A stretch of DNA of 64,000 nucleotides from Perkinsus olseni (lineage: Eukaryota > Perkinsozoa > Perkinsida), in assembly GCA_013115125.1 (NCBI GenBank), contig JABANN010000115.1:1-64000 (forward strand). The letters are read 5' to 3'. Below the pieces are notes generated by a model, which saw only the letters and a program-made list of their open reading frames with translations, was not told the origin of the DNA and made no database searches. A program made the position numbers and the translations under genes. This document shows positions 12,195 to 23,679 of the stretch, piece after piece; position 1 is the first letter of the stretch, and every line of letters starts with the position of its first letter.

Positions 12195-15100
12195 ATGTCC
12201 TCGGGCAAAGAGCATCAGCTAGATGCAGTTTACGTGGATCTGCAAGACGCCCTCGCACTGAGGGAGAAGTACATTGGAGTCGGGGTGAGTAGTGCGCCTT
12301 TGACTAGTTTTCACGATCGTTATCAGATACACGACTACTCTCGAGGAAACCGTCGGTCGATCGAACTATCTCCCCACATCCGCTACGTTGCGCCCAACGG
12401 TGAGGGGGTGGCCGAATCGCGGGCATTTGAATTCTGTTTTTTACTGCGGGAGCCGTTTCTGGTTTCGGTTTTGGATGAGGCGTAACAAACTGTTGCTCTT
12501 CGCGATGACCCTGCCTCGGGTTTTTTGGCTGTGTATTATTGACTACTACGCTGTAAATGGCCCCGTTGTCTTTCAGCGAGATTCCCGGGATTCTTCGTCC
12601 TCGAGGAGGGAGTTTATCACATCTACAGCGACCCAGAAAACCCTGCTGAGGAGGACATGGCCTTCGAAATCCCTACTTTGGGGGAATACTACGAGGACAT
12701 GAACACGTTGTTCAGGTTAGATAGTTCGAAACATATCTTACAGCTCTGTGAGTGACGGTCTTGCGAGACTGTTGTGTTCTCTCAGGATACGTACGTCTGG
12801 GCCTACTGCTAGTTTCTCCTTTCTGCGCCTGCGAATGCTGGAGACGAAGTTCGAGCTCTATGGTATGACTTGTGCCGAACAGGTAGGTGGTGCGCTCTGG
12901 AACGACAAAAGAGCCGATTCGACCCTCTCCACCGGCTGTTCTATATCGTATCTATTCTCGGTATTTTCTATGCTCTCCGTTGTAGCCTATTCGACAGGGT
13001 TCGTGACGTTGAATGGGCATACTTGTAAACTTCTTACGTCAGCCTCATCTGTTAGACGGTGGGGCATTCGTTCTGGGTTCGCACGGGGGCCGGGCCCCCG
13101 TGACGAGGCGCTAGGCCGATTGCCTCGATCCGGCGTCGGCGCTCGCCGACGGCGCTCGCCGAGTTCACTCGATCCTGCGCGTGAGGCCCCGTGACGGGGC
13201 CTCTCTCGTCCCCCTTCTACCTGAGAGACTAGCACGTGGTTTCTGCTCGTCGGTGGTGGCGATAGTTGCTGGCATCTCGGGAATTGGAGTACTGAGCTAA
13301 CCGATACCTGGTTACCAGACCGCGCAGTCATAGTGCAGACTAGAACTCAGGAATAGACTGATCAGCGCCATTGATAATTTGTTTTAATACTGCGGAGTGA
13401 ATCATACACTTCCCGCCTGAGGATCTCTAGGAGTCATGTATCAGCGGTAGTTGTATTTCCGTGTAGGAGAACACTCAATGTGGCGCGATCCCTCACCGCG
13501 ATTTTTACAACGTCAGAAAAGTCGACACGCATATTCATCACTCGGCTGCCATGAATGGTAAGCCTCCGATCCGGACGACGACCGGATGGCTGTGGTTATC
13601 ACTGCCTCGTGTCAGCGAAGCATCTGCTGCGGTTCATCAAACGTAAAGTTGCCAATCACCCTGACGACGAAGTCCTCCCAGGCGAGACGCTGGGCCAGGT
13701 AACTGCGACTGCTTTCACCATCACCCTCACGTGCGAAGCGACACAGGTTTTCGACCAGCTAGGAGTGAAGCCCTACGATCTGTCGCTGGACAAGCTCAAC
13801 GTACTCGCAGACAAGAGCACACTCTACAGGTAACGTGCTGTATTCAACCGCAGTGTACTCCGAGATTCGTCCATACTTCAGATTCGACCGCTTCAATGCG
13901 AAGTATTCTCCCCTAGGAGAGCCCATGCTAAGGACGATCTTCCTGAAAACTGACAACTACATGGGGGGCCGGTGAGCTGACTTGTGGTAGGTCAAGAGCA
14001 CAGTTTTCCTTTGTAGGTACCTCGCTGAGCTCACTAAGGAGCTACTTGACGACTTGAAAGAAAATAAATATCAGAACACCGAATGGCGTCTGTCGATATA
14101 TGGTCGCTCGAGAGATGAGTGGCTCAAGCTCTCACGTGTAAGCGCAGCCGTGCCTAGGAGCATTTCTCTGATTCAGTCGAGTTGCTCGCGAGTCAACTCG
14201 GACACCAGCCAACCCCTCTTGAACCAATCTTCCCAAAATTGCCAGAAATTTTGGCGTTGGACTTGAAAGTGACGCGCACGCCTACCAGTTCCGTGAATTT
14301 TACGGTGTGGGTCTTCTCTTATACTGGTGTCCGGGTCCGCTTGGTGCCTTCGTCACTGTGGAAGTGCCCCCAATGATCCTTCGGTGAGGGTGATTTGCTT
14401 GCGTGCTTCAGTGGGTCCTCAATCACGGCCTGATCCATGAGAACAACAGGTGGATGATCCAGATACCGCGACTGTATTCGATATATAAAAAAAATGGGGA
14501 GGTGGGCTCTTCTTCGCCTTAGCGGGGCCACGCATTCCGCCGGTTTTCAGATTCAAAATTTCCAGCAATTCCTTTCAAACATCTTTGAGCCCCTCTTCGA
14601 AGCCACCTTCGATCCCGAGGCTCATCCAGAGGTGTATAAGTTCATGGACCAAGTGAGTCATCAGCCCGGTCGTAGTGTACTTCGACTGGCTGGATGGAAT
14701 CAGGTATCTGGTTTCGACACGGTTGACGATGAATCGAAGTCTCCCATGCCCAACGATCGTTATTTCTCGAGCCGCCAGCTCACCCCCGACAGATGGGATC
14801 TTGCGGATAACCCGAGCTACAAATACTATAGGTGAACCACATAGGGGATCAACATCACTGTGGATGGACCCCTGCGAAGAGATTGGTGACAATGGAGTTA
14901 TGACCGCGGCTCCTGCTTTCAGTTACTACATCTACGCCAACATCAGAGTCCTCAACATGCTTCGGGAACATCGCGGTCTGCGTCCCTTCGACTTCAGGTA
15001 TGTCGATTGCTGAACACGCGCTCATCACATTCTTTCAATGATCGCGCTATCTCTGCCACTTCTCAATCGCTCTGCTGAACGGGGGGGTTTTGCCAACTCT

Positions 15101-16133
15101 TGGACATACAAACGGTCTTTTCGCGTCGCGCCTTCGTCGTCGGCGTCATTTGTTTCACTCAGGCCGCACTGTGGGGAGGCTGGAGAGATACACCATTTGG
15201 ATACGGCCTTCTTGCTCGCTCATAACATCTCCCACGGCATCAACCTCAGGAAGAGTCCCGTCCTGCAGTATCTGTTCTACCTCGCTCAAATCGGTACCAC
15301 CAGCGCGTTATCGTTGAAGGCGTCTCGTCTTGAAGTGTCGTTCATCAGGCATCGCCGTTTCGCCTTGCTCCAACAACCAGTTGTTCTTGTCCTACAACAA
15401 GAATCCCTTCCCAGCATTCTTTGCCCGGGGGCTCAACGTCAGTCTTTCCAGCGATGATCCGCTCATGTTTCACCAGACAAGGGAACCGTTGGTTGAGGAG
15501 TACAGCATCGCCAAACAGGTGAGAGAAGGGGTCAGCATTCACGTTTCAGTCGCATTCGCTACTCCTGCAGGTCTGGCGGCTCAACTCAGTTGACATGTGC
15601 GAAATCGCCAGAAACTCGGTTCTGATGTCAGGGTAAGTTTCGCCCGTTGTTGGGAGTGATTTCCTTCGATCGAAACGCATACGAACTCATACCGCAGATT
15701 CCCTGACGACGATAAGATTCACTGGGTGGGTTCTCTGGACCGGTCGCGGAACGACGTACATAAGACAAACGTTCCCAGCATAAGGCACAAGTACGGCTGT
15801 ACAGAAGCGAGGCGACTGTCTAGCACTACCTCTCGGGTGCAGGTTCCGTGTCCGAACCTATCAAGAAGAATGGACGATAATCCAAGGCGAGCGTCCTAAG
15901 GGCGACTCACTGATGGGATACGCTGAAAAACAGTTCCTAAGGCAACTCCCGGAGGCCAACAGCTCTATAGTTATTTTTCCAATCTCAGATCCCCGTCATT
16001 CCGTGCTCCTATGGTACCACATGCCCTTCCCGAGGAGTTCCCGCTCAACGACCTTCAAATGGAGGCAGCCACAGGAGAAGAAGTAAGCAGCATGTCTCCA
16101 GCCACTTCGGACGAATGTTTGAGACTGCAGTGA
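12195..16133 (+). CDS. AMPD: AMP deaminase
   Basis: Converts AMP to IMP in the purine nucleotide cycle (cytosol). Nineteen exons join in phase: 12195-12284, 12327-12399, 12577-12715, 12786-12882, 13467-13557, 13616-13698, 13747-13829, 13882-13971, 14017-14137, 14412-14501, 14551-14652, 14704-14831, 14923-14997, 15163-15293, 15349-15518, 15571-15632, 15698-15790, 15843-15932, 15989-16133. Family motifs: [18 protein letters not shown] with the metal-binding His pair, [82 protein letters not shown], and [12 protein letters not shown]. The usual Cys of HHSACMN is Ala here. The N-terminus is short compared with animal enzymes. The last two exon junctions, after the conserved core, are less certain. 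Confidence 0.93.
13082..13203. repeat. GC-rich cluster of perfect hairpins in an intron
   Basis: Inside the AMP deaminase intron 12883-13466 there are several inverted repeats in about 120 bases. CACGGGGGC (13082-13090) pairs with GCCCCCGTG (13094-13102). CGTCGGCG (13134-13141) pairs with CGCCGACG (13144-13151), followed by a second copy of cggcgctcgccga. GAGGCCCCG (13183-13191) pairs with CGGGGCCTC (13195-13203). Nothing comparable is seen in the other introns of the gene. It may be a small mobile element or a structured intronic RNA. Confidence 0.8.
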
Positions 16134-16231
16134 GATGCACTCTCGGTCCTCGGCCGCTGTTCTCTTGTCCGCGCCTTGAAATTTGTGCCTGACCGGTCCA
16201 CCAGCGGGCGAGTTTCATGTTTTGTGTTCAG

Positions 16232-16922
16232 ATGGAGTCTCAAGAGCAAGTTCCCGATGATGGTAACGTGGCGAGCGTCCAATACGGTAGGACCCTCTAT
16301 TAGCCTCCACTTCATTTCGTATAGTTCGGTCGTGTTCATTATCCAAGATGCATCTTCGTCGAGATCCCCTCCGGTTCCGCGTGGCGCTTGCAACTAACCA
16401 CCTGCCCGACTCCCTACGACATCATAGCTTCAGCGACGTTTCCTGTTTTCCAGGAAACAGTACGCTGCATCATCAAGCGTCCCGACAGAGTATTCGTATA
16501 AACACCTCGCCTTCGTCATCGTCCCTGAGCCCGAGGAGGTCCACCCTTCGTGCGAGTATCGTCCTCCCGTAAGCCACTCTGGCGTCTCTCAGTTCCTCTT
16601 CACGTCAACGATTCCTTCGATCTTTGTTCCTAAGTGTTCTGTGGCCCTTGAGTTGTGAATGATGCTAGTGCTGGATCTGGTCAGTGCCTTGGAACCTACG
16701 TCCGCTTCGACCGAATCCGAGAACAGTGACGAGATGAAGGACGACAAGCTCCGGGGGATGATCATTTTCTCCAAGGAGTGAGCCTCCTTCGGGGACGCAG
16801 CGCGAGTCTGTGTGGAGTCCGGTTCGATATGGCTCAGGTATCTGACGGGTGCGTTTGCTGGTGTGCTGGCGAGTGCAGTTCTCATGGCAGGGCTGCTCAC
16901 GATGAGCAACGTCCGTAGATAA
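16232..16922 (+). CDS. Small tail-anchored membrane protein, unknown
   Basis: The 3' half is convincing. A stretch reading YSYKHLAFVIVPEPEEV to TIPSIFVP is joined by a 51-nt intron (about 16636-16686) to an acidic segment (ESENSDEMKDDKL). After another intron it ends in YLTGAFAGVLASAVLMAGLL plus TMSNVRR and the stop at 16920-16922. That is a single C-terminal membrane segment with a short basic tail, typical of tail-anchored or ER proteins. The 5' exons are ambiguous: the ATG at 16232 (MESQEQVPDDGN) is possible, but three frames compete between 16170 and 16450. I do not recognise the family. Confidence 0.5.
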
Positions 16923-16958
16923 TTTGTGTTCTTCCCGCATAGAAGACCATTGATTCTG

Positions 16959-17206
16959 GCCCGCCAAAAACGGTCGCGTTGTAAACGTCAGCGCTACCAC
17001 TCACATTCGCAGCTTATCTCTGGGAAGGCATCTTCAACCACGCAGCGGCCATGGATGCGCGTACAAGAACGATCTAGTGCTCGTCGCCTCTATAAGTTTC
17101 TCGTACTTCTCGTTCTGGAGCGCCGTAACTATTCGTACTCGTTCTATACAGATGATGGAGCAGACGGGTAGACAAGAGTCGTTCCGGAAACAGCTTCTCA
17201 TGCCAT
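16959..17206 (+). CDS. Possible exon of a small single-pass membrane protein
   Basis: One frame without a start codon reads through a hydrophobic stretch (NDLVLVASISFSYFSFWSAV) and then a polar tail (TIRTRSIQMMEQTGRQESF) to the TGA at 17204-17206. It follows the preceding gene by only a few dozen bases, so it could be its alternative end or a separate small gene whose first exon I cannot place. Confidence 0.25.
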
Positions 17207-17612
17207 GAACCCATTGCCGCTGGGGGAACTCCTACAGTTTGTCCGGATTAAACAGCTAGTCGAGTGAATCCGCACAGCTCTTTGGCATTCACACTATCGT
17301 GTTACAATGATGCCTGTTGTGAGGGCAGCGAAATCGCGCTCATCGCGGAGTCGCGGCCCGATAGTGCTGGCTACCAGCCCCGCGGAAGAGCTTGTTTGCC
17401 TTGTCACTACTGAACTCGATCATTTTTGCATGCTTATAACATCTTATTACCACAACGAGGCAAGAACCCGCATATCGAATTTCACACACAGTAGTCAAAC
17501 CTACACGTCTGAGGACAGGCTACGGCACGAATTGTCAACGACAACAGACTGCACCGATTGGCTCCATCAGCAGTCCCTCTTCGAGCTTAGAATGGATAAC
17601 GTCGGACTCAGC

Positions 17613-19807
17613 TCAAACAGCGCCTTCATGTCTCGCACTCGCCGCATTCTCGAAAGCATCCATATTGAAGTCAGTTGGACTCCAAGGAGGGGTACTCGAG
17701 GCTTCGTGGGACCAAAGGTCTAAGGGAAGTTCAAAATCTTCCCATGCCTCGGCCGAGGTCTGCGAGATCTGGGTGTGTTCGGCTGCGCCAGTACTTGCCA
17801 CTGGAATGGCTCGAGATGAGTCATCACCACCAAGCTGACGGTAGCCGTTCTGAGGGAACCACTGGTCGCCATTAGAGGAGGCAGGTCGCATTGCAGCCGG
17901 TCTGGTCTGACTCTCTACTTGGTATCGCAGCCATTGGTTAGGGTTGATGACAGTATCCCCGGCCAAGTCTTTCCTAGTAACCAGGCCAGACGGCCGCCTC
18001 CCTTGAACACTACTGGTGGAGGCAGAGCTCGGAGACGATCTCTGGGCTCCCCACAACTCTAACGGCTCGTTCTCCGAATGAAATTCAGCAGCTCCTCTTT
18101 CGGCACCGGTCGTTGCAGAGGTTGTAGAGGAAGAATGCGAGGGAACTATATTCGCGAAGAAATCCAGCAGCTAAGTTGAACTCGAAGGACTCAGATTCAA
18201 ATCGTCCTGGGGCTCGAGATCGTCGAAAAAATCTAAAATATCCGAATCTTCCCACCCCAAAGCTGGATTTTGTGGGGGCTGAGTGATTCCACCGTTTCCA
18301 GTATTGGTCACCGCAGGTTCTGGAGGTTCTTCCCCACTGAGCTGGCGATTCGCACCTGAAGCGGATCTCTCCTTGTGTGAGGTCTTTCGGCGCTTGGCCT
18401 CCGTTTTGAGAGTGGATCTCCGTGACTTTCCTCTTTCTGGAGTTATCAGTGTCATCGGGTAACGTATCCCCACGATACACAGCTCCACCTTCGACGACTG
18501 TGAGTAGCAAACCTTTACATCAGTTGCTTCGATGCCTTCGAACCCTTTTTCCTCGAACTCGTCGGCCAGCTTCTTGAAAGCCCAGCGTACTTTCAAGCGC
18601 TTCGCTCGGTCCCTGGTATCGAATACGGAGCAACTGGTCATATCGTCGTAGATCATGCCCAAGGGACGGACCGAAACTGGCTCCATTCTCCAAGGGAGCG
18701 AAAGCTTGAGAGAACACCGGGGGCCTGCCGTCACAGTCATCATCACCTTCGTAAAACCAAGGATAGAGGAGACGTTTTGGTAGACGCCAACCGGCGGCTG
18801 CAGAGCCGGGATCGCGACGGAGCTGCTCCGAATTTGAGGAACCAGAATGTTTCCTCCAGTGTCGATTGAGGCGAACCCAGTAGTAGCGAGGTGCGAGCGA
18901 TCTTCAGCGTCACGCCCTCCTGGCGTCGCCATTCTATACCGTCCTGTTCCGAGGAACAGTTCTGCTTGGGAATGGTGAAGCAGAGCGATACACCAGACGC
19001 GGATATGTGCCCGATCTCATCACCGGTGAGTGATTTGAAGAGGGCATAAAACTCCCAGGCAACCTTTCGGTAGTGATCGCTGGTGTCGTACTTGAGGCAC
19101 CCGCTCAGGACATCAACAGCCATTTTGTAGGGACCTATTTTCCTGGAGGGTAAATCCTCGGGAAAATAGAATTCGAAGAAGCACAGAAGCCCCTTTGACA
19201 CACTGAATGTCACCTTCGTGAAGCCTAATATGGGGTCAACATTCTCATAGGTAGCATTGAGGAGAAGCTCTGCAATGGACCCTTTGCCCTTAGTTGCCCG
19301 CTTCCGCTGATTCTGAGTCTGATGTGTTGTCCTTCTGGATTGCTTGCTCGTTGTAACCACCGGTTGGACTTCAGCAGCTCTATGTAGCACATGCGCTTGC
19401 CCGTGAAGCACTGAAGCAACAGTCGTATCAGTGGCTGGGCAGACTCTCACATCACGCCAATCAAGGCTCGGGGAGGAATCCTTGCCGAGCATCTTGTTCA
19501 ACCTTTCGAAGCCCGAATCAAGCTTCTGGGTATCACTGAACTTCCCAGTATAATACTTCAGACATCCGGCTCAGTCGGGCTCGACCCTATGGCTGCCGAC
19601 GGAAAGTGACCGGGCCAAACCGGGCAGGGAGAACGTGAAAAACGTCGTCATATCCGTATGCAGCATCATAACGACCGTCGTGAAATTGCCGATGGGAGCT
19701 GTGCTCTGGTATATCCCAGCTCTGATGGTGCTGCTACCAGTGGCTGAGGTGTACGGCTGGATCAACTCGAGGAGGATGAGTTGGATGGTTAGGAGTTCTC
19801 GAACCAT
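17613..19807 (-). CDS. Secreted protein with a triplicated unknown domain, two in-frame stops
   Basis: Starts at 19807 with a signal peptide (MVRELLTIQLILLELIQPYTS). Three homologous domains follow. D1 has IYQSTAPIGNFTTVVMML and AGCLKYYTGKFSD. D2 has TYENVDPILGFTKVTFSV, SGCLKYDTSDHYRKVAWEF and ISASGVSLC. D3 has VYQNVSSILGFTKVMMTV, TSCSVFDTRDRAKRLKVRW and IEATDVKVC. D2 joins D3 by a phase-0 intron of roughly 110 nt ending at about 18796. A basic linker and the acidic segment DILDFFDDLEPQDDLNL lead to an in-frame TAG (18171-18173). The same frame then stays open for another 186 codons to 17613. A second in-frame TGA interrupts D1 at 19571-19573, where D2 and D3 have Leu or Thr. It may be a decaying gene, a recoded one, or a gene with unseen introns of length divisible by 3. 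The family is unknown to me. Confidence 0.6.
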
Positions 19808-19829
19808 TGACTGACTGTGAGATGGCGAC

Positions 19830-21586
19830 GCTGAAGTGGAAATTTTCTATCGTGTCTCCTGTCTCCGAAAGGCAGTCTCCTCGCAACCTTCCAGAACACG
19901 CCTCACATGATTCCTCACAGGTCATGTCGCGTCATTCGATGGCTCGCGACTAATAATTGTAATGACTCAACGGTTCCTCTTACGTGAGAGTGGGAGATCG
20001 ACCTCCCTGTTTCCCCTGCCGAGTGCGAATTCACCAACCGTGTAACCCCGTGCTGTGTACGGCAAGTGATGATTGGCGAGAGTTTTTCGGCAATACACAG
20101 TGATAAATTTTTTGCATTAGTACTTGACAACGGTACAGTGATACCAGTGTTCGGTACCTTGATAACCGTTGTATTACTACTGGTCAAGACGATCGCGTGT
20201 ACACTCCCTAACTGGCCGTTATTCCCCGATAGTCATATCGGTCAAGCTCCTCTGATCCAGCTGAGAGAAGTTGCGTTGGCAACGCCGGAACCAACATGTT
20301 AAAGGTCTGCCCAGTTGCGCCAAGTACGCGGTGCAATCTGGCCTTCACAGCATATTTTCAGGCCCTACTCCACCTGCACTGTGTGAGCAAGCTGGATAGG
20401 AACCCGAACGACCTCGACAGTGTCGATGACTCTCATGGCCAGAAAAGGATGGCGACATATCGGCACGAACATGTTGTTGGGAACAAGTTTGGCACCGTGG
20501 GGCTTATGGCGATTCGCCATTGGTGAAGATGTATCTACGCACTTGAAGTGAGAGTTACATCGTTGCTCGTGTGATGGAATTGCATATTACTCAGAGTAGT
20601 AGAATCTGACTCACGTACTCTGCATCACCACCTGATTTTACTCACACATCGGGATTACAGGGTGATTTAGCTCAGGGCTAGTGATGCAAGCATCAGGATC
20701 CGCATACGGGCTCATATCGTGCTTCAATGCAGCATACTCAGACGCGAGGTACGTTTAATGCGTTACATCAGGGATTTCTCTTTCGGTCACACCTACGTTA
20801 TCAGCTGTTCTACACGAGTCCCACTAAGGGCAAATGCTGACCTTTTCCGACCTTGTCGTATTCACCCAGTACGACTTAGCAACGCGACAGTTTCTTCGGG
20901 ACATCACATCTTCACAAAAACACCGGTAAAACGAGGTTACATGCAAATAGGGAATGGGTCACTGACCCAGTGACCGTCATGACCGTTCTATCTGACCGTT
21001 CGGCCGCTAAAAGAAAAAAAGACCTAGTGGAGTACTGACCGTAACCCCCGTCAACCCAAAACCCGACTCAGGTCGCCCTTCGGGCGACCATCACCTCAAA
21101 CCCGGAGGCCTAGGGTTATAGGTCATAGGTTATCCGAGAGTCAATAGCGTGGTCCCAATCCTCTCCCGGGCGAGCGCGAACGTTCTTTAGAAAATGGCCA
21201 CATTCTTTAGAAATATGGTTTTTCCCGACACGGGCCAACGGAGCCTGAGGAAAGGTATCCTCACAGACGAGAGAGTTTATCCCGCTGGAATGTCACCATA
21301 CGTCAGCATTCTGTGAAGCATTCTTAAAGTGAAATTCAACTCCGTCAGAACACACTTGGATGCACAGTTCCCGTTCTCCAGTCTCGCGTCCAGACTCGAA
21401 GAGCAAAGCGATATCGGTCGTTATATGAGGTCTTGCTTGTCGAAGTTTCGGGCCGACCACGGGCCGGTACTGAAGTCGGGGTCAGTGGAAAGTTTCCACT
21501 GGAAACGCAATCACGTCTGCCGTGGCAGATTATGCAAATCGCAAGTGAAACTTATATTTACGTGCCCCAGTGTAATCGCGTTAATC
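19830..21586. other. Intergenic region with two small hairpins
   Basis: No gene is supported in this 1.7 kb. Two perfect inverted repeats stand out: GGTCACTG/CAGTGACC at 20957-20975, and GGTCGCCC with loop TTC and GGGCGACC at 21071-21089. Around 20652 a sequence like a tRNA D-arm (ttagctcagggctag) occurs, but I find no matching T-arm or acceptor stem. Confidence 0.5.
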
Positions 21587-22291
21587 ATGCCCAAGGCTCC
21601 TCGCAAGTCTAGAAGCGCGGGTAAGAAGAAGAGAGCTACCCCTTTCGAGTCGACGGCTATGGACGTCGATGCAGCTGTGGAGGTCGAAGCCGATGTACAG
21701 CAGCAAGAACAAAAACCGGACTTTGAGAAGGTAGTGGTGCGTCGACCTTGCTGCCGAGAGCGTGAAGAAAAGTGAAGAGTGTGAAGGGAAAAGTCGGTCG
21801 GCCGTGGTCTTGGTAGTTCTTGTTGGACTTGACGGATTGACTCGAGCCGGATAGACGTGAAATTCATTCGTGCTTTCTACAGGCCGCTGCAGAGAGCGCC
21901 GCGGATGAAGGTGACATGACGGTTTCCAATCATGAGATATTCCGAAGGCATACCGAGGAGTGGAAGAAGATGAAAGTCCGAGTAGCGGATCTTAAGAGGC
22001 AGCGGTAGTGTGGTATCGTTTACGGCCGTAGCGTTCTCAAGGCCTGGCCCCTGGAGTGAGGCTGGGCCATGGTGAAGCTCGAGTCGTTGGAGAGGTCCTT
22101 CTCGTTGCACTCGGCTTGGGTTCAGGATGAGATTGCCGAAGAAGGGCAACAAGGACAAGAAGAAGCTGATTAGTCAAGAGATCAAGAAGCTCCTCGCCGA
22201 TCTCAGAGAAAAGCACGACCGGGAGCTTGAGGATGCGGGTAGTGCGAGGGGAGGCGTCGGTATCTCAGGAGCTCATCGCCAGCCGCAATGA
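21587..22291 (+). CDS. OTUD6-type N-terminal coiled-coil protein, no OTU domain seen
   Basis: Exons 21587-21730, 21883-22004, 22126-22238 and 22269-22291 give about 130 aa. The basic N-terminus (MPKAPRKSRSAGKKKRA) is followed by RHTEEWKKMKVRVADLKRQ and KKKLISQEIKKLLADLREKH. This matches the N-terminal helical region of the OTUD6A/B deubiquitinases. The catalytic OTU domain should follow, but the frame closes at 22289. An ATG at 22288 overlapping that stop opens a short basic frame (FHIGRGGRINRRYYLG, to 22419) that could belong to a differently spliced end. The gene is either truncated or the OTU exons are missed. Confidence 0.6.
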
Positions 22292-22558
22292 GCGTGACTT
22301 TTCACATCGGTCGTGGTGGTCGGATTAACCGCCGTTACTACTTAGGAATCGTCAGCGGATCTGTGAAGTACAAAAAGATGGAAATTGAAGTCGATGAGAA
22401 CGACGAGGACGCTATCTAATAGAACCTTGATCAACGCCAGAGGAGATCTACGTTTACCACGTTTACTTACTCCGTGCTTTCCCGCGTTCTAGTTCGGGGT
22501 CAATGGGACTGCCTCGATACGGCCTACTTGATACGACAGTTCGTTTCTCCGAGGGGCA

Positions 22559-23427
22559 ATGCCGGCAGGAGAACTGAAGAGTCGCCTTCACCGGCGTCGA
22601 GCGTCAGTGGCTGATGACCGGCCGTTGCCCATGTCACCGTTGCAGACCTTGTACCAGTCCACGACAGCAGAGCCTACGTCCCCAGGAAGCAAGTCGGTGG
22701 AGGTGTACGGGTTCGTGTCATGGGTCGCCTGTCTGGTTGCTGGAGTCATCTATCTGGCTTGGGCCTTCATTCCCGATAAGTGTTTGAGAGAGGTAAGCCC
22801 GGTCGTATCAGAGCGCTTACCGTTATATCATAGAATCAATCGACGTTAGCACTTTTCCAGAACTAGTCGTACCTGTTTCCGCACACGTCGTGTCAATGAC
22901 TACTTTCGGATTGACCAGACGTGCAACTGGGGGGGGGATGAAGTCGAATGAACATTCGCTGAAGTCGAAGTTCATTTTCCTTCGAGTTTCCAGTAGCATC
23001 ATCGTGTCCAGCCTTATGTAGTCTGCACGTCGAAAGCCTTACATCCTTTGCAGATGGGCATAACGTACTACCCATCAAAATGGTGGGCCGTGGTGATCCC
23101 CACAATTTTCCTCCTCATAATTTTCTGGACTGCCGGAGTCGTCCTACCGTCCCTCTCCTGGGCCCTGGCCCCACCCCTCACTGACAAGGGGCTCATTGAG
23201 GACCCTTCTCGAGGCGACAATCAATTCGTCTCCAGCGACACGTAAGTTGAATTTGCTTCCCGCTGCTTCCTGAGGTATCCTTTTTTCCCAGGGAATCGTT
23301 GAAGTTCGACATCCCGACAGCAGTGGACATAAAGTTGAGCGAGGTCAACGCGTGGAAATTTCGAGAGTTTCGTCGGAAGCGTCGTCATAATCATCACAAC
23401 AACGAGGCCCACCCCCTTCCTGAGTGA
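22559..23427 (+). CDS. PIGP: PIG-P, GPI-GlcNAc transferase subunit P
   Basis: Three exons (22559-22792, 23054-23241, 23292-23427) give 185 aa. PIG-P is a two-pass ER membrane subunit of the complex that starts GPI-anchor synthesis by moving GlcNAc onto phosphatidylinositol. The first membrane hairpin contains YGFVSWVACLVAGVIYLAWA and FIPDKCLREMGITYYPSKWW. The second segment is AVVIPTIFLLIIFWTAGVVL, in family order and spacing. The His-rich basic tail (FRRKRRHNHHNNEAHP) is an addition. The first intron (22793-23053) is longer than usual here. Confidence 0.9.
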
Positions 23428-23679
23428 ATTACTGAGGCTTGCGTTGTGCCGTCTGTCTCCTCCGCTCCTCTCAAAAATTTTGAATCGAAATTAGTGAGCC
23501 CGGACCGTGTTCCCCGACTTAGTCTTGGGGTCTTCACAAGCCCTTTCCTCATGCAAGTTGGGGCTCATTCTGATTGGTTTGTGCTTAATCGCCCACTTTT
23601 TTTCGGCGCGGGGGAATAACGCCTGAGTGGCTCCACGCGCCCCCTGCAAGTTATTGTCTTGTCCATAAACTAACTCCTG

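Noticed and set aside
20650-20720. tRNA gene starting near gggtgatttagctcag
   Set aside because: Only a D-arm-like part is present; no anticodon arm, T-arm or acceptor pairing was found.
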